Positions 1-5,823 of a DNA stretch of 26,102 nucleotides are shown here, one piece after another. A program made the translations under genes and the position numbers. Location: positions 1-26,102 of the IMG/VR virus record IMGVR_UViG_3300020001_000006; one strand, written 5' to 3'. The DNA is from a virus. The first letter of the stretch is position 1. Each line of letters begins with the position of its first letter. The notes under the pieces are model-generated. The model had not been told where the DNA came from. It did not search any database and was given only the letters and a program-made list of their open reading frames with translations.

Positions 1-48
1 CAGGTTTTGGACATGACACGGATATAAAGCGTAATTGTGCAAAACCTG
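1..48. repeat. 9-bp inverted repeat at left edge
   Basis: Positions 1-9 (caggttttg) and 40-48 (caaaacctg) are perfect reverse complements around a 30-nt loop. It lies just beyond the last minus-strand gene, so it could be an end-of-operon hairpin, but no T-tract is visible because the window ends here. The function is open. Confidence 0.4.
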
Positions 49-105
49 GTCAAGCCTTGGGTGAATCTTTTGCCTTATTGTCATTTTCATTTTCCATAAT
101 GTTGA

Positions 106-591
106 TTATCCGATTTTATCAATAAAAGTATATGTAGGAACCATTTTTGCTATGACCTCATTGATCTGCTTATGTACTTCCTCCCTATGTTCTTTACCAA
201 ACATGGACGGGTCTTCAACAGTTCCACCAGCGGCGCAAAGAATACTATGGACTATTTCATGAGGCATAGCGATAAGACAAATATGTTCATTAACAAGTTT
301 CACGTATTGCGCCTTCTCTTCACTCATAGTATTCTTTGCGCCGCTTTGCTCCGGTGGATTCCTTGGTGCATGCCATATTTCAAACCCTTCTTCTGAATAA
401 CTGTCATAATAAACATAATTCTCTGTCCACATAAAGAAATGGATAGGCTCGCAAAAGGCGATATCGTCATAAAGATCGTGTAAATGATGGAGAGGGATCG
501 TATGCATCGTAACGTCGTCCCACGTTTCATTATTAAATGCTAAGGCGTTTTTAACGATATCCCTTAACGTGATTTCTTTCTCTTCACTCAT
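106..591 (-). CDS. Hypothetical protein with internal inverted repeat
   Basis: 161-aa acidic, mostly helical-looking protein that I do not recognise. ATG at 591 is chosen over a GTG one codon upstream because it overlaps the stop of the preceding gene as TGATG and follows a GGGGGT ribosome-binding site. The protein contains MSEEK twice, at its N-terminus and again at about residues 89-93, with a shared 14-nt stretch (578-591 and 314-327). A perfect 21-bp inverted repeat (229-249 and 325-345) encodes SGAKNTM at residues 83-89 and, read in the opposite sense, HSILCAA at residues 115-121. The ORF may be a fusion of two small genes of this operon or may carry an invertible segment. It is the last gene of the minus-strand operon. 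Confidence 0.7.
   Translation of the reverse strand: MSEEKEITLRDIVKNALAFNNETWDDVTMHTIPLHHLHDLYDDIAFCEPIHFFMWTENYVYYDSYSEEGFEIWHAPRNPPEQSGAKNTMSEEKAQYVKLVNEHICLIAMPHEIVHSILCAAGGTVEDPSMFGKEHREEVHKQINEVIAKMVPTYTFIDKIG
229..345. repeat. 21-bp perfect inverted repeats bounding 75 bp
   Basis: 229-249 and 325-345 are exact reverse complements (21/21), enclosing 75 bp. The whole unit is 117 bp (39 codons), and both strands are open in the frame that matches the host gene, so inversion would not break the gene. No second orientation can be seen in a single sequence. Confidence 0.75.
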
Positions 592-785
592 CACGCTACC
601 CCCAGAACAAGAGCTTCAACTTCTATATCATCGTCCAAGTCATAATTAAAAACAGCAATTCCCTTTTGCATAACGCTCAAACACTCCATAATTTCATTTT
701 CATCATCAAGAAAGACGGGCATATCATCAGGAAGGTCTTTGATGGCTGCCTTCACGTCACCCACGGTCATAGGCTTATTCTCCAT
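591..785 (-). CDS. Small acidic protein, MTVGD/'LPDDMPV' family
   Basis: 64-aa protein starting MENKPMTVGDVKAAIKDL. The pattern 'TVGDV..AIKDLPDDMPVFLDD' is a recurrent one in small phage and bacterial proteins of unknown function: an N-terminal helix, then 'LP-D-D-x-V' leading into a beta strand. ATG at 785 is preferred over the TTG at 791 because AGGAG lies 9 nt upstream of the ATG but only 3 nt from the TTG. It overlaps the gene upstream by 11 nt and the gene downstream by one base. The next gene (775-1005) shares the MTVGE start and 15 identical nucleotides, so the two look like diverged duplicates at the N-terminus. Confidence 0.7.
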   Translation of the reverse strand: MENKPMTVGDVKAAIKDLPDDMPVFLDDENEIMECLSVMQKGIAVFNYDLDDDIEVEALVLGVA

Positions 786-1005
786 TATCAACTTCTCCTA
801 CAACTGTGGAATAATGAATGTGGGACAACGAGTCAGGATCAACAAGAATTTGCACAAATGCTCCTATAAATCCCTTTGGTGATGTTGCATTTTTGTTGTA
901 ATTAATGGTTATATATCCTGGTTTTTCAAGAGTAACCGTGCAATCTCTTCGATGCTTTAAGAGTTTATGGGTAATCTCACCCACGGTCATAGACTTATCT
1001 GTCAT
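775..1005 (-). CDS. Small hypothetical protein, MTVGE N-terminus
   Basis: 76-aa protein of unknown function. It begins MTDKSMTVGEITHKLLK and continues into beta-type sequence (CTVTLEKPGYITINY). ATG at 1005 follows GGAGAGCAGAAA. The MTVGE opening is shared with the neighbouring 591-785 gene, including 15 identical nucleotides over the region encoding MTVG(D/E). The C-terminal half is unrelated. It is part of the packed minus-strand accessory operon. Confidence 0.65.
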   Translation of the reverse strand: MTDKSMTVGEITHKLLKHRRDCTVTLEKPGYITINYNKNATSPKGFIGAFVQILVDPDSLSHIHYSTVVGEVDNGE

Positions 1006-1032
1006 TTTCTGCTCTCCAAATCTGATATTTAC

Positions 1033-1188
1033 TCATTTGCAATTTACCACCAAGTCTTCAATGGCCTTGTCGATTTCATCTCTGATACAGATAAGCATGT
1101 GATAGCCAGTTTCATCCATATGTAGCTGAATCAATTTCCTATAATCTTTTAAATATTCTGCTAGGTCTCTTTTTTCTTTGTCACTCAT
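1033..1188 (-). CDS. Small hypothetical protein (51 aa)
   Basis: Translated by hand. It begins MSDKEKRDLAEYLKDYRK and ends DLVVNCK. It is charged, probably two helices, with no recognisable domain. ATG at 1188 is preceded by a strong GAGGAGG site and overlaps the stop of the recombinase gene as ATGAGTGA, which supports translation. A 27-nt gap separates it from the next gene downstream. Its sequence resembles the other MSxK/MTxK-starting small proteins of this operon only at the first residues. Confidence 0.65.
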   Translation of the reverse strand: MSDKEKRDLAEYLKDYRKLIQLHMDETGYHMLICIRDEIDKAIEDLVVNCK

Positions 1189-1750
1189 CTAATCCTCCTC
1201 TGCCACCAGGCAAATGTCTATAAAGTGTTGACGGCGCAACACCAAGCCTACGAGCGATATCTTCTACCGTAATATTAACATCCCTCAACATAGCTTTTGC
1301 CGCGGCAATATCGTCAGGCTTTAGGGAAGGGGGTCTTCCGACCAGTTTGCCATTTCTTCTAGCCGCAGCTAAAGCAGCCCTAGTATTTTCAACGATAATC
1401 TCACGCTGGAATTCATCAAAGCAAACATTCATATGGAAAAACAGCCTACCTTCAGGAGTCGTTGTGTCTATCTTCTGCGTTAAAACTAAAAGCCCCATAT
1501 TACGCGCTTTCAACTCTTCAGCAGTTGAGTATATTTGCTTAATAGAACGAGCGAGACGGGCTAACTTCCAAACTACAAGCGTATCCCCTTCACGCATGTA
1601 ATCTAAAGCCTCGCGCAACACTTCACGCTTGGCATTAGCCCCCGACTTCTTCTCCGTAAATATCTTTACACACCCAGCATCGTTGAGAGCATCGATCTGC
1701 AATTGAGGGTTCTGGTCTAAGGTTGAAACACGGGCGTAGCCTATGAGCAT
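1181..1750 (-). CDS. Serine recombinase, resolvase/invertase family
   Basis: 189-aa small serine recombinase of the Tn3 resolvase/Hin-Gin invertase type. Visible hallmarks are the N-terminal GYARVSTLDQNPQLQ with the catalytic Ser9 and nearby Arg7, the 'DTLVVWKLARLARS' arginine block at about residues 60-73, 'FFHMNVCFDEFQREIIVENT' at the start of the long E helix, 'GKLVGRPPSL' as the hinge, and a C-terminal helix-turn-helix (VEDIARRLGVAPSTLYRHLP). ATG at 1750 is preferred because family members begin a few residues before YARVS; a TTG at 1774 would add 8 residues. It overlaps the upstream gene by 10 nt. Length is normal for a complete enzyme. It is not a large phage-type integrase, so it more likely acts in DNA inversion or dimer resolution than in attP/attB integration. 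Its target site is unknown. Confidence 0.92.
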   Translation of the reverse strand: MLIGYARVSTLDQNPQLQIDALNDAGCVKIFTEKKSGANAKREVLREALDYMREGDTLVVWKLARLARSIKQIYSTAEELKARNMGLLVLTQKIDTTTPEGRLFFHMNVCFDEFQREIIVENTRAALAAARRNGKLVGRPPSLKPDDIAAAKAMLRDVNITVEDIARRLGVAPSTLYRHLPGGRGGLDE

Positions 1751-1974
1751 GCCTTCAAACTCTCCAAAAGACAAAACTTCAAGTCCTCTTCTGTTCTTTT
1801 GAGGATGTTTATAGACGTTTCTATATGAGACATTGCATAAGCTAATTTTCTTTCATAATCAGATTTCCCTGTAGCTTTCCCGACCTCATACAAACTCTGC
1901 AACGTGCATTTGATCGTTTCCTCAACAAAAGGTATAGACTCCTCAACGGTTAATGGTTTGGCTTTATTGCTCAT
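1741..1974 (-). CDS. Hypothetical helical protein
   Basis: 77-aa, predicted mostly helical (FVEETIKCTLQSLYEVGK, then a second long helix from about residue 38), no recognised domain. ATG at 1974 follows GAGGAGTAAAGAGAT. It is the gene immediately upstream of the serine recombinase and overlaps it by 10 nt, so the two are probably co-translated. The opening MSNKAKPLTVEES faintly recalls the TVGE/TVDE openings elsewhere in the operon. Confidence 0.6.
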   Translation of the reverse strand: MSNKAKPLTVEESIPFVEETIKCTLQSLYEVGKATGKSDYERKLAYAMSHIETSINILKRTEEDLKFCLLESLKACS

Positions 1975-2014
1975 ATCTCTTTACTCCTCATCAATATTAG
2001 TGGGTAGATTTAGC

Positions 2015-2158
2015 CTACATCGCTATTCCGCAATGCTTAGCCGTCCCTACATTAAGAAGTGATGTGTCTATGACACCTGACCAACAAACACCGCGGCGAC
2101 TTTTTGGTGTTGCAATCACTTCCCCACTATCATTTATTATTAATCTCCCATAACTCAT
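2015..2158 (-). CDS. Possible small protein (47 aa)
   Basis: Hand-translated ORF beginning MSYGRLIINDSGEVIATPK and ending GTAKHCGIAM. The composition looks protein-like and local base composition is less AT-rich than the flanks. There is no convincing ribosome-binding site: TTGAG directly abuts the ATG. The call is therefore tentative. A short palindrome (2064-2076) lies inside it. Confidence 0.3.
   Translation of the reverse strand: MSYGRLIINDSGEVIATPKSRRGVCWSGVIDTSLLNVGTAKHCGIAM
2064..2076. promoter_or_regulatory. 13-bp palindrome, possible protein-binding site
   Basis: gtgtc-tat-gacac is a perfect dyad with a 3-bp centre, about 310 bp upstream of the serine recombinase start. Small serine recombinases often act on dyad sites near their own gene, and repressors also bind such dyads. 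Nothing else supports either role here. Confidence 0.25.
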
Positions 2159-2349
2159 CTCAACATAACATTATTCGGATAATAATTACAAGAGATAGTT
2201 TTGAGAAATTAAATTTTTTTTATAGATAGTGTTTCTGTCAATTTCAGAAGGAGCGTTTACATAAGCGGAAATCCTCCTAAAAACGATCTTTTTCGAGAGA
2301 TAGCAATTTAATAATTTATATGATAAACAAATATAGTGAATGGGTGGCT
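2159..2349. other. AT-rich gap in the minus-strand operon
   Basis: No gene was found here. On the minus strand there is a weak promoter-like pair, TTGTAA (2191-2186) and TATGTT (2167-2162) with an 18-bp spacer, which overlaps a dyad ATTAT-TCGG-ATAAT at 2170-2183. AGGAG and CTCCT around 2249-2278 could pair as a hairpin, but no T-tract follows. A promoter for the recombinase group is possible. Confidence 0.35.
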
Positions 2350-2592
2350 TCACTCATGCCCTCTGCCTCTCACCAAATCTTTTATATCGTCTTCCATGCT
2401 TTCTAAAATCTCATCAATACAAGGAATTTCTCCATAACAAACATGACTGTCACAAGTGAAGAAAACGGCACCTCTAAAATCTTCAGGGCATTCTTTCTTT
2501 AACTTCGCCCAATGCATCCTAAGATTACAAATATCAAGGAGAACCAATTGCATTAACGGCTCTACGGACTTTAATTTTGCTTCAGTCATCAT
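2350..2592 (-). CDS. Hypothetical protein (80 aa)
   Basis: Unrecognised small protein with three or four Cys residues in its centre and C-terminal half (ICNLRMHW, FFTCDSHVCYGEIPCIDEI) and an acidic C-terminal helix. AAAGGAG lies 4-5 nt before the ATG at 2592, and a second ATG follows immediately at 2589 with better spacing; either may be used. It overlaps the upstream gene by 11 nt. The Cys spacing is not a standard zinc-ribbon pattern. Confidence 0.6.
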   Translation of the reverse strand: MMTEAKLKSVEPLMQLVLLDICNLRMHWAKLKKECPEDFRGAVFFTCDSHVCYGEIPCIDEILESMEDDIKDLVRGRGHE

Positions 2593-2806
2593 TAATCTCC
2601 TTTGGAAATGGAACTACCAGAATATCAGCACCATTTCCTTCTTTCAGGGATAGGTGAAGTTCATTTAAAAGATGACGAGCTTGAGAAGGACTAAGGAAGA
2701 GATAATTCATATCGCCCTCTTGAGGTACCTTCATTAATATGGTCGGACTTGAAGTAGATTTTACTAATTCAAATTTTACTTTCTTGTCTTTGTTTTCTTC
2801 AGTCAT
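2582..2806 (-). CDS. Hypothetical protein (74 aa)
   Basis: Begins MTEENKDKKVKFELVKST, then beta-rich sequence and an amphipathic helix (SPSQARHLLNELHLSLKEG). No known family is recognised. ATG at 2806 is chosen because it forms an ATGA overlap with the stop of the upstream gene; a longer reading frame to 2872 would overlap that gene by 70 nt. The pattern 'LSPSQARHLLNEL' is the type seen in small phage proteins that set an effect on 'quantity of SxxxAxxLxxxL' helices, without assigned function. Confidence 0.65.
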   Translation of the reverse strand: MTEENKDKKVKFELVKSTSSPTILMKVPQEGDMNYLFLSPSQARHLLNELHLSLKEGNGADILVVPFPKEINDD

Positions 2807-3033
2807 TTCACCCACCCTTGATGCATAATAACCACATCTCCCAAACATAGCATCATTGGAGACGCTGAACATCCCTCATCGGATCGACACAAGTTATAAT
2901 TAAGACCTGTTATTTTATTTAACCAAGAAATAATATTATCTCTCTCAATATCTTTCATATTGAAGAATTCCTTTATTAACCTCAAATCGTAAACACCGCA
3001 AAAGATATCTATTGTCATGGTTTCTTCAATCAT
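2803..3033 (-). CDS. Hypothetical protein (76 aa)
   Basis: Starts MIEETMTIDIFCGVYDLRL and ends VVIMHQGWVK. No domain is recognised; three Cys residues. ATG at 3033 has GGAGGT 8 nt upstream and overlaps the stop of the preceding gene as ATGA, so this start is preferred to the one at 3063. It overlaps the next gene by ATGA as well, showing chained translational coupling. Confidence 0.65.
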   Translation of the reverse strand: MIEETMTIDIFCGVYDLRLIKEFFNMKDIERDNIISWLNKITGLNYNLCRSDEGCSASPMMLCLGDVVIMHQGWVK

Positions 3034-3254
3034 TGTTGATAACCTCCTATAACCAAATAGCAACCTGTTCTAACCCCTATAATGCGAAAGCCCATTTTCA
3101 CTAAATGGGGTTTAAGATTCTCGTGGCAATTGATAGAAACCTTTAAATCTTTATCATCTTCTGGCACTAACATTAGAGTCGCTAGAAGTTCATCTACAGT
3201 GGGGAGTGAATCATCAAATGAAATTTTTTGGTTATTATTAGGCTTATCGGTCAT
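3030..3254 (-). CDS. Hypothetical protein (74 aa), TVDEL motif
   Basis: Begins MTDKPNNNQKISFDDSLP, followed by TVDELLATLMLVPEDDKDLKV. The layout 'TVDEL-helix-D-D-x-x-V-beta' matches the architecture of the 591-785 protein and, loosely, the 4182-4349 protein. ATG at 3254 is preceded by a GGGAGGGA site; a TTG two codons upstream is less likely. The C-terminus (MGFRIIGVRTGCYLVIGGY) is beta-type. Function unknown. Confidence 0.65.
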   Translation of the reverse strand: MTDKPNNNQKISFDDSLPTVDELLATLMLVPEDDKDLKVSINCHENLKPHLVKMGFRIIGVRTGCYLVIGGYQQ

Positions 3255-3269
3255 TCTCAATCCCTCCCT

Positions 3270-3935
3270 CTAACAAGAACATGTGAAGAAGTTTTCTTTT
3301 TTCTTTTCTTCCACTTTTTTACCTGTAACAATTTCATAATGATCCCAAAATTCTTGAGGAAGTCCTTTATTTCTTAGGGATTCGCTTACGTAAAAATATT
3401 CAGGATACGTCTGATTACTATCTACCCATTCATCAGCAAATCTCATAATATTATTATACGTTAAAGACTCTTTTTTTATGTAATCATAATCAATTTCATT
3501 TTCATATTCTTGGCATTCAATTACAAAATCCTGAATCCATTTTTTGGATTTTTCTACCTCGGACTCTTTCTCTGCTGCCTCTGGAAGAGTTTGTAGCTCA
3601 GAAGGAGGGAATGCGGGATGTTCCCAGACATGCCTGAGTGACTTTATTGTTCGCGGATAAAGGACGAGCCAGAAGCGTTGCCCCTGTTCAACAGGTTCCT
3701 TTAAAAATGGGTCAACGATTCCTACTGCTTCAGCAGGACAATCGTTTCTATTAATGTTTTTAATCAGAAACACGTGCTTTCCGTCTGCATTGACATGTTG
3801 ACTAGGCCAAAGTGTTTCCTTAGCCACCATAGGTTCAACGGCCAAATGGATAGCATCCCGCTTCTCTGTTTCACTTATGATTGTGCCTAGAGTTTCTAGT
3901 GCGTCTGTCGATACTTTTCTTTTATCTTCAATCAT
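3270..3935 (-). CDS. Conserved phage protein of unknown function
   Basis: 221-aa protein and the largest unrecognised gene of the left arm. The block 'CPAEAVGIVDPFLKEPV', then 'GQRFWLVLYPRTIKSLRHVW' and 'HPAFP' at about residues 66-110, is a pattern I associate with conserved hypothetical phage proteins in environmental genomes; no function is known to me. The C-terminal half is acidic and helical and ends in a Lys/Glu run followed by FFTCSC. ATG at 3935 follows AAGGGAG at 8 nt and overlaps the upstream gene by 8 nt. It may be a virion or DNA-metabolism accessory; the sequence does not decide. Confidence 0.75.
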   Translation of the reverse strand: MIEDKRKVSTDALETLGTIISETEKRDAIHLAVEPMVAKETLWPSQHVNADGKHVFLIKNINRNDCPAEAVGIVDPFLKEPVEQGQRFWLVLYPRTIKSLRHVWEHPAFPPSELQTLPEAAEKESEVEKSKKWIQDFVIECQEYENEIDYDYIKKESLTYNNIMRFADEWVDSNQTYPEYFYVSESLRNKGLPQEFWDHYEIVTGKKVEEKKKENFFTCSC

Positions 3936-4179
3936 TGCTATTCTCCCTTTGGATATCTTTTAGAATCCTTGCATACCTTGGACTGTTAGTAACAAGATAC
4001 TCGAGTTCATTTAAAGCTTCGGCGCGCATGTCAAGTAAGCTTGCTCTGTCTCTTGGTCTTCTAATTTTTACCGTTATACCAGACTTCTCGTGCTCAGCTT
4101 GAATTGTGGTGCAATCTTCCATATAAGCAGATGAACTCTCATGAATGAATATCTTAACTTCCTTATCAAATGGATTCAT
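3928..4179 (-). CDS. Hypothetical protein (83 aa)
   Basis: Starts MNPFDKEVKIFIHESS, with a basic centre (VKIRRPRDRASLLDMR) and a C-terminal helix. No family is recognised. GGGGGT lies upstream of the ATG at 4179. The Arg-rich stretch could contact nucleic acid, but that is a guess from composition only. It is packed between the 55-aa Cys protein and the 221-aa conserved phage protein. Confidence 0.6.
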   Translation of the reverse strand: MNPFDKEVKIFIHESSSAYMEDCTTIQAEHEKSGITVKIRRPRDRASLLDMRAEALNELEYLVTNSPRYARILKDIQRENSND

Positions 4180-4181
4180 TG

Positions 4182-4349
4182 TTAATACCCCCTACAGTAT
4201 ATTTTTCCATCTTTTTCATAAGTAGAATAAATCTCACTATAACGAGAACGTTGGCACTTTTCACAGCCTTCATGAGCTTCCATAGTAAATATGACTGGCA
4301 TGTCTCCTGTATAATCCAACAACTCTTTGATTAATTCATTTCTAGTCAT
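4182..4349 (-). CDS. Small Cys-containing protein (55 aa)
   Basis: Hand-translated. It begins MTRNELIKELLDYTGDMP, continues VIFTMEAHEGCEKCQRSRYSE and ends IYCRGY. The N-terminal half follows the 'helix-D/G-D-MPV-beta' layout of the 591-785 protein. A CxxC pair (about residues 29-32) and a Cys near the end (residue 52) could bind a metal. ATG at 4349 overlaps the stop of the upstream gene as ATGA, and GGAG lies 7 nt upstream. Two nucleotides separate it from the next gene. This context makes it a real gene in my view. Confidence 0.7.
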   Translation of the reverse strand: MTRNELIKELLDYTGDMPVIFTMEAHEGCEKCQRSRYSEIYSTYEKDGKIYCRGY

Positions 4350-4621
4350 TGTTCGTCTCCATCCTCTAAATCAACTCCTTCAACAATATATAAATTAGGA
4401 AATCCAGAGTGACGATGAAAGCAGTAAATTCCTAATATATTCTCAAACATTTCCCGCTTCTTTTCATAAGGTTGGTTTGAGTCAATACTTTTAATTTTTT
4501 CAGAAAGTTCACTTACAACTTCTGCGGCTTTATCTTTATCGGAGAAAGCTTTATATACATACTCATTTCTATCAGAATACTCACCAATAACAATCATAAC
4601 TATATGAATTTTCTTACTCAT
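4346..4621 (-). CDS. Hypothetical phage protein (91 aa)
   Basis: Starts MSKKIHIVMIVIGEYSDRNE and continues YVYKAFSDKDKAAEVVSELS. The arrangement 'beta strand - GEYSD - beta - F.DKDKA..VV..L - beta - V' is the layout of small phage proteins often annotated as uncharacterised that carry a repeat-like 'Y.D..I..VF...E.A' signature; this is a resemblance, not a proven hit. ATG at 4621 follows GGGGGAATAAAAA. It overlaps the Cys-protein start as ATGA. Confidence 0.6.
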   Translation of the reverse strand: MSKKIHIVMIVIGEYSDRNEYVYKAFSDKDKAAEVVSELSEKIKSIDSNQPYEKKREMFENILGIYCFHRHSGFPNLYIVEGVDLEDGDEQ

Positions 4622-4644
4622 TTTTTATTCCCCCTTAATTATCT

Positions 4645-5097
4645 TTATCCATTTTTAATTCCTTCCATAATTTTTTCCACAGAACAAAGTTGATTATACA
4701 ATTCTACTAAATCTTTATTATCTATTCCACTTTGTTTTAGATCGCATATATTTTGTGCAAACAAATGATCTAAATTTTCATATAATTCACTACCTTTTTT
4801 CGATAATTTTACATAACTAGACCGTTTATCAGCCTTGTTTTCAAATTGCATAAGATAATTATTATTTACCATTTTTCTCAAATTATATGAAACATTGGAT
4901 CCAAGATAATAACCACACTTGGTAAAATCCCCCACTGTGATTCTTTCAAATCCAATGTTATACAGAATAAGACTCTGAACAGAGTTGATATCTCTAATTT
5001 TCTTATGACTTAAGTAATTTTTTATTACCTCTAAGAAAAGTCGATGAAGCCTTTCACTAACAACAGCTAATCTAAAGTAATTTTTCGTAATTCTCAT
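4645..5097 (-). CDS. LdtR-like MarR-type winged-helix regulator
   Basis: 150-aa protein with a MarR-type winged helix. The strings RLHRLFLEVIKNYL, INSVQSLILYNIG, GYYLGSNVSYNLRKMVNNNYL and DKRSSYVKLSKKG match, in order, the dimerisation helix, recognition helix region and wing of the LdtR family I know from alphaproteobacteria including Liberibacter. It should bind DNA as a dimer and may control the divergent promoters at 5795-5983 or host genes. ATG at 5097 follows AGGATAATTTG; a TTG one codon earlier is possible. The family's usual length is somewhat longer, with differences at the N-terminus. It is the best clue to the host group. That a phage carries it suggests either a lysogeny or a host-interference role; both are inference. 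Confidence 0.8.
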   Translation of the reverse strand: MRITKNYFRLAVVSERLHRLFLEVIKNYLSHKKIRDINSVQSLILYNIGFERITVGDFTKCGYYLGSNVSYNLRKMVNNNYLMQFENKADKRSSYVKLSKKGSELYENLDHLFAQNICDLKQSGIDNKDLVELYNQLCSVEKIMEGIKNG

Positions 5098-5217
5098 CAA
5101 ATTATCCTATCTTTAAATTTATTTCTTAAATTGCCTTACACCACATACTAATATAATTTGGTGAATCGTTTCTTCCATTTCCTTATCTAATGAAATTTGA
5201 TTCATCTCTTACTAGGC

Positions 5218-5397
5218 TCATGGTTCATCTCCAACCTTAATCTCGAAGGGTAATTTTTTATGAAAAATAACCTGTTTATACAATAAGTTAATTATAGATG
5301 TATGGGTTAATCCTAATTGCTTAAGAATAGCTTCGGCCTCTTCCTTAATCTTTCTATCGACCCATACTGTTACTCTCTTTTGATCTTTTGTTGCCAT
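5218..5397 (-). CDS. RelB/DinJ-family antitoxin, no adjacent toxin
   Basis: Hand-translated 59-aa protein beginning MATKDQKRVTVWVDRKIKEE. The pattern 'VTVWVD..IKEEAEAILKQLGLT.TSIINLLYKQV...KKLPFEIKV' matches RelB/DinJ antitoxins: an N-terminal beta strand and helix-turn forming the ribbon-helix-helix dimer (about residues 8-45), then the conserved LPFEIKV (residues 49-55) that normally leads into the toxin-binding tail. Here only GDEP follows, so the toxin-binding tail is short. Translation is coupled to the upstream gene as TAATG. Downstream to 5100 there is no YafQ/RelE-like toxin, only ORFs under 30 codons. It may be an orphan acting as an anti-toxin against host systems, or a DNA-binding regulator. 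Confidence 0.85.
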   Translation of the reverse strand: MATKDQKRVTVWVDRKIKEEAEAILKQLGLTHTSIINLLYKQVIFHKKLPFEIKVGDEP

Positions 5398-5645
5398 TAT
5401 TTTTGCGATTCCTCTTTTATTTCCATCTTTTTAATTTTTTTTGAAGCCCACTCCATTGCTACTTCAACATCAATCCATTCTGGATTTAAAATCTTTTTGA
5501 TTCTTTTATAGTCATTGACAGAAATTTTAAGCCCATTATGATGGTCACTATTATATTCAAACCATATAAGATATTTCTCTATGAGTTGTAATTTTTGAAG
5601 ATCAACAATTTGTCCAGAATCCAGTTTAAAAAACAAATTTCGCAT
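5397..5645 (-). CDS. Hypothetical protein upstream of antitoxin
   Basis: 82-aa, begins MRNLFFKLDSGQIVDLQKLQ, rich in Lys, Ile and Trp in the centre, with a basic C-terminal helix (ASKKIKKMEIKEESQK). The opening resembles small proteins of the 'sequence MRNFFFKLDNGNIVNL' kind found in phages, which have no known role. It is not a recognisable RelE/YafQ toxin: no basic catalytic pattern is visible. ATG at 5645 follows AGAAGGAG at 7 nt. Its stop overlaps the antitoxin start by one base (TAATG), so a functional pairing is conceivable and worth testing. Confidence 0.6.
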   Translation of the reverse strand: MRNLFFKLDSGQIVDLQKLQLIEKYLIWFEYNSDHHNGLKISVNDYKRIKKILNPEWIDVEVAMEWASKKIKKMEIKEESQK

Positions 5646-5662
5646 ATCAATGCTCCTTCTTT

Positions 5663-5767
5663 TTATACAGACTCATGATATTTATCACAACCCTCATCAG
5701 AACAGAAACTATATGGTTCTGAACCATATCCAGCCACTACACTGCACTCATAACATCTAACTACCAT
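5663..5767 (-). CDS. 34-aa four-Cys microprotein, zinc-ribbon-like
   Basis: Hand-translated. It begins MVVRCYECSVVAGYG and continues SEPYSFCSDEGCDKYHESV. Cys5-x2-Cys8 and Cys22-x4-Cys27 could form a small metal-binding knuckle. ATG at 5767 has AAAGGAAG 8 nt upstream and sits about 20 nt downstream of the predicted transcription start, so it would be the first gene of the minus-strand operon. No family is recognised. It could bind nucleic acid or a host protein. Confidence 0.65.
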   Translation of the reverse strand: MVVRCYECSVVAGYGSEPYSFCSDEGCDKYHESV

Positions 5768-5794
5768 CAAAATGCTTCCTTTGATTATCTTTCT

Positions 5795-5823
5795 TTTTTA
5801 ACAAGGCCATTCCTTTTTGTCAA
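5795..5823 (-). promoter_or_regulatory. Predicted promoter of the minus-strand operon
   Basis: On the minus strand TTGACA (5823-5818), a 17-bp spacer, then TAAAAA (5800-5795). The -35 hexamer is perfect; the -10 matches at four of six positions. It lies 28 bp before the first small gene (start 5767). Confidence 0.55.

Noticed and set aside
50-97. 15-codon minus-strand ORF (MENENDNKAKDSPKA) at the left edge.
   Set aside because: Too short and without a clear ribosome-binding site; it could be a remnant, but nothing supports translation.
172-396. Plus-strand ORF of 74 codons opposite the 106-591 gene.
   Set aside because: Antisense to a better-supported gene and open mainly because of the inverted repeat; kept only as part of the inversion idea.
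5119-5205. 28-codon minus-strand ORF just downstream of the antitoxin (starts MNQISLDKEMEET).
   Set aside because: Weak ribosome-binding site and no toxin features; too short to be the missing RelE/YafQ-type partner.
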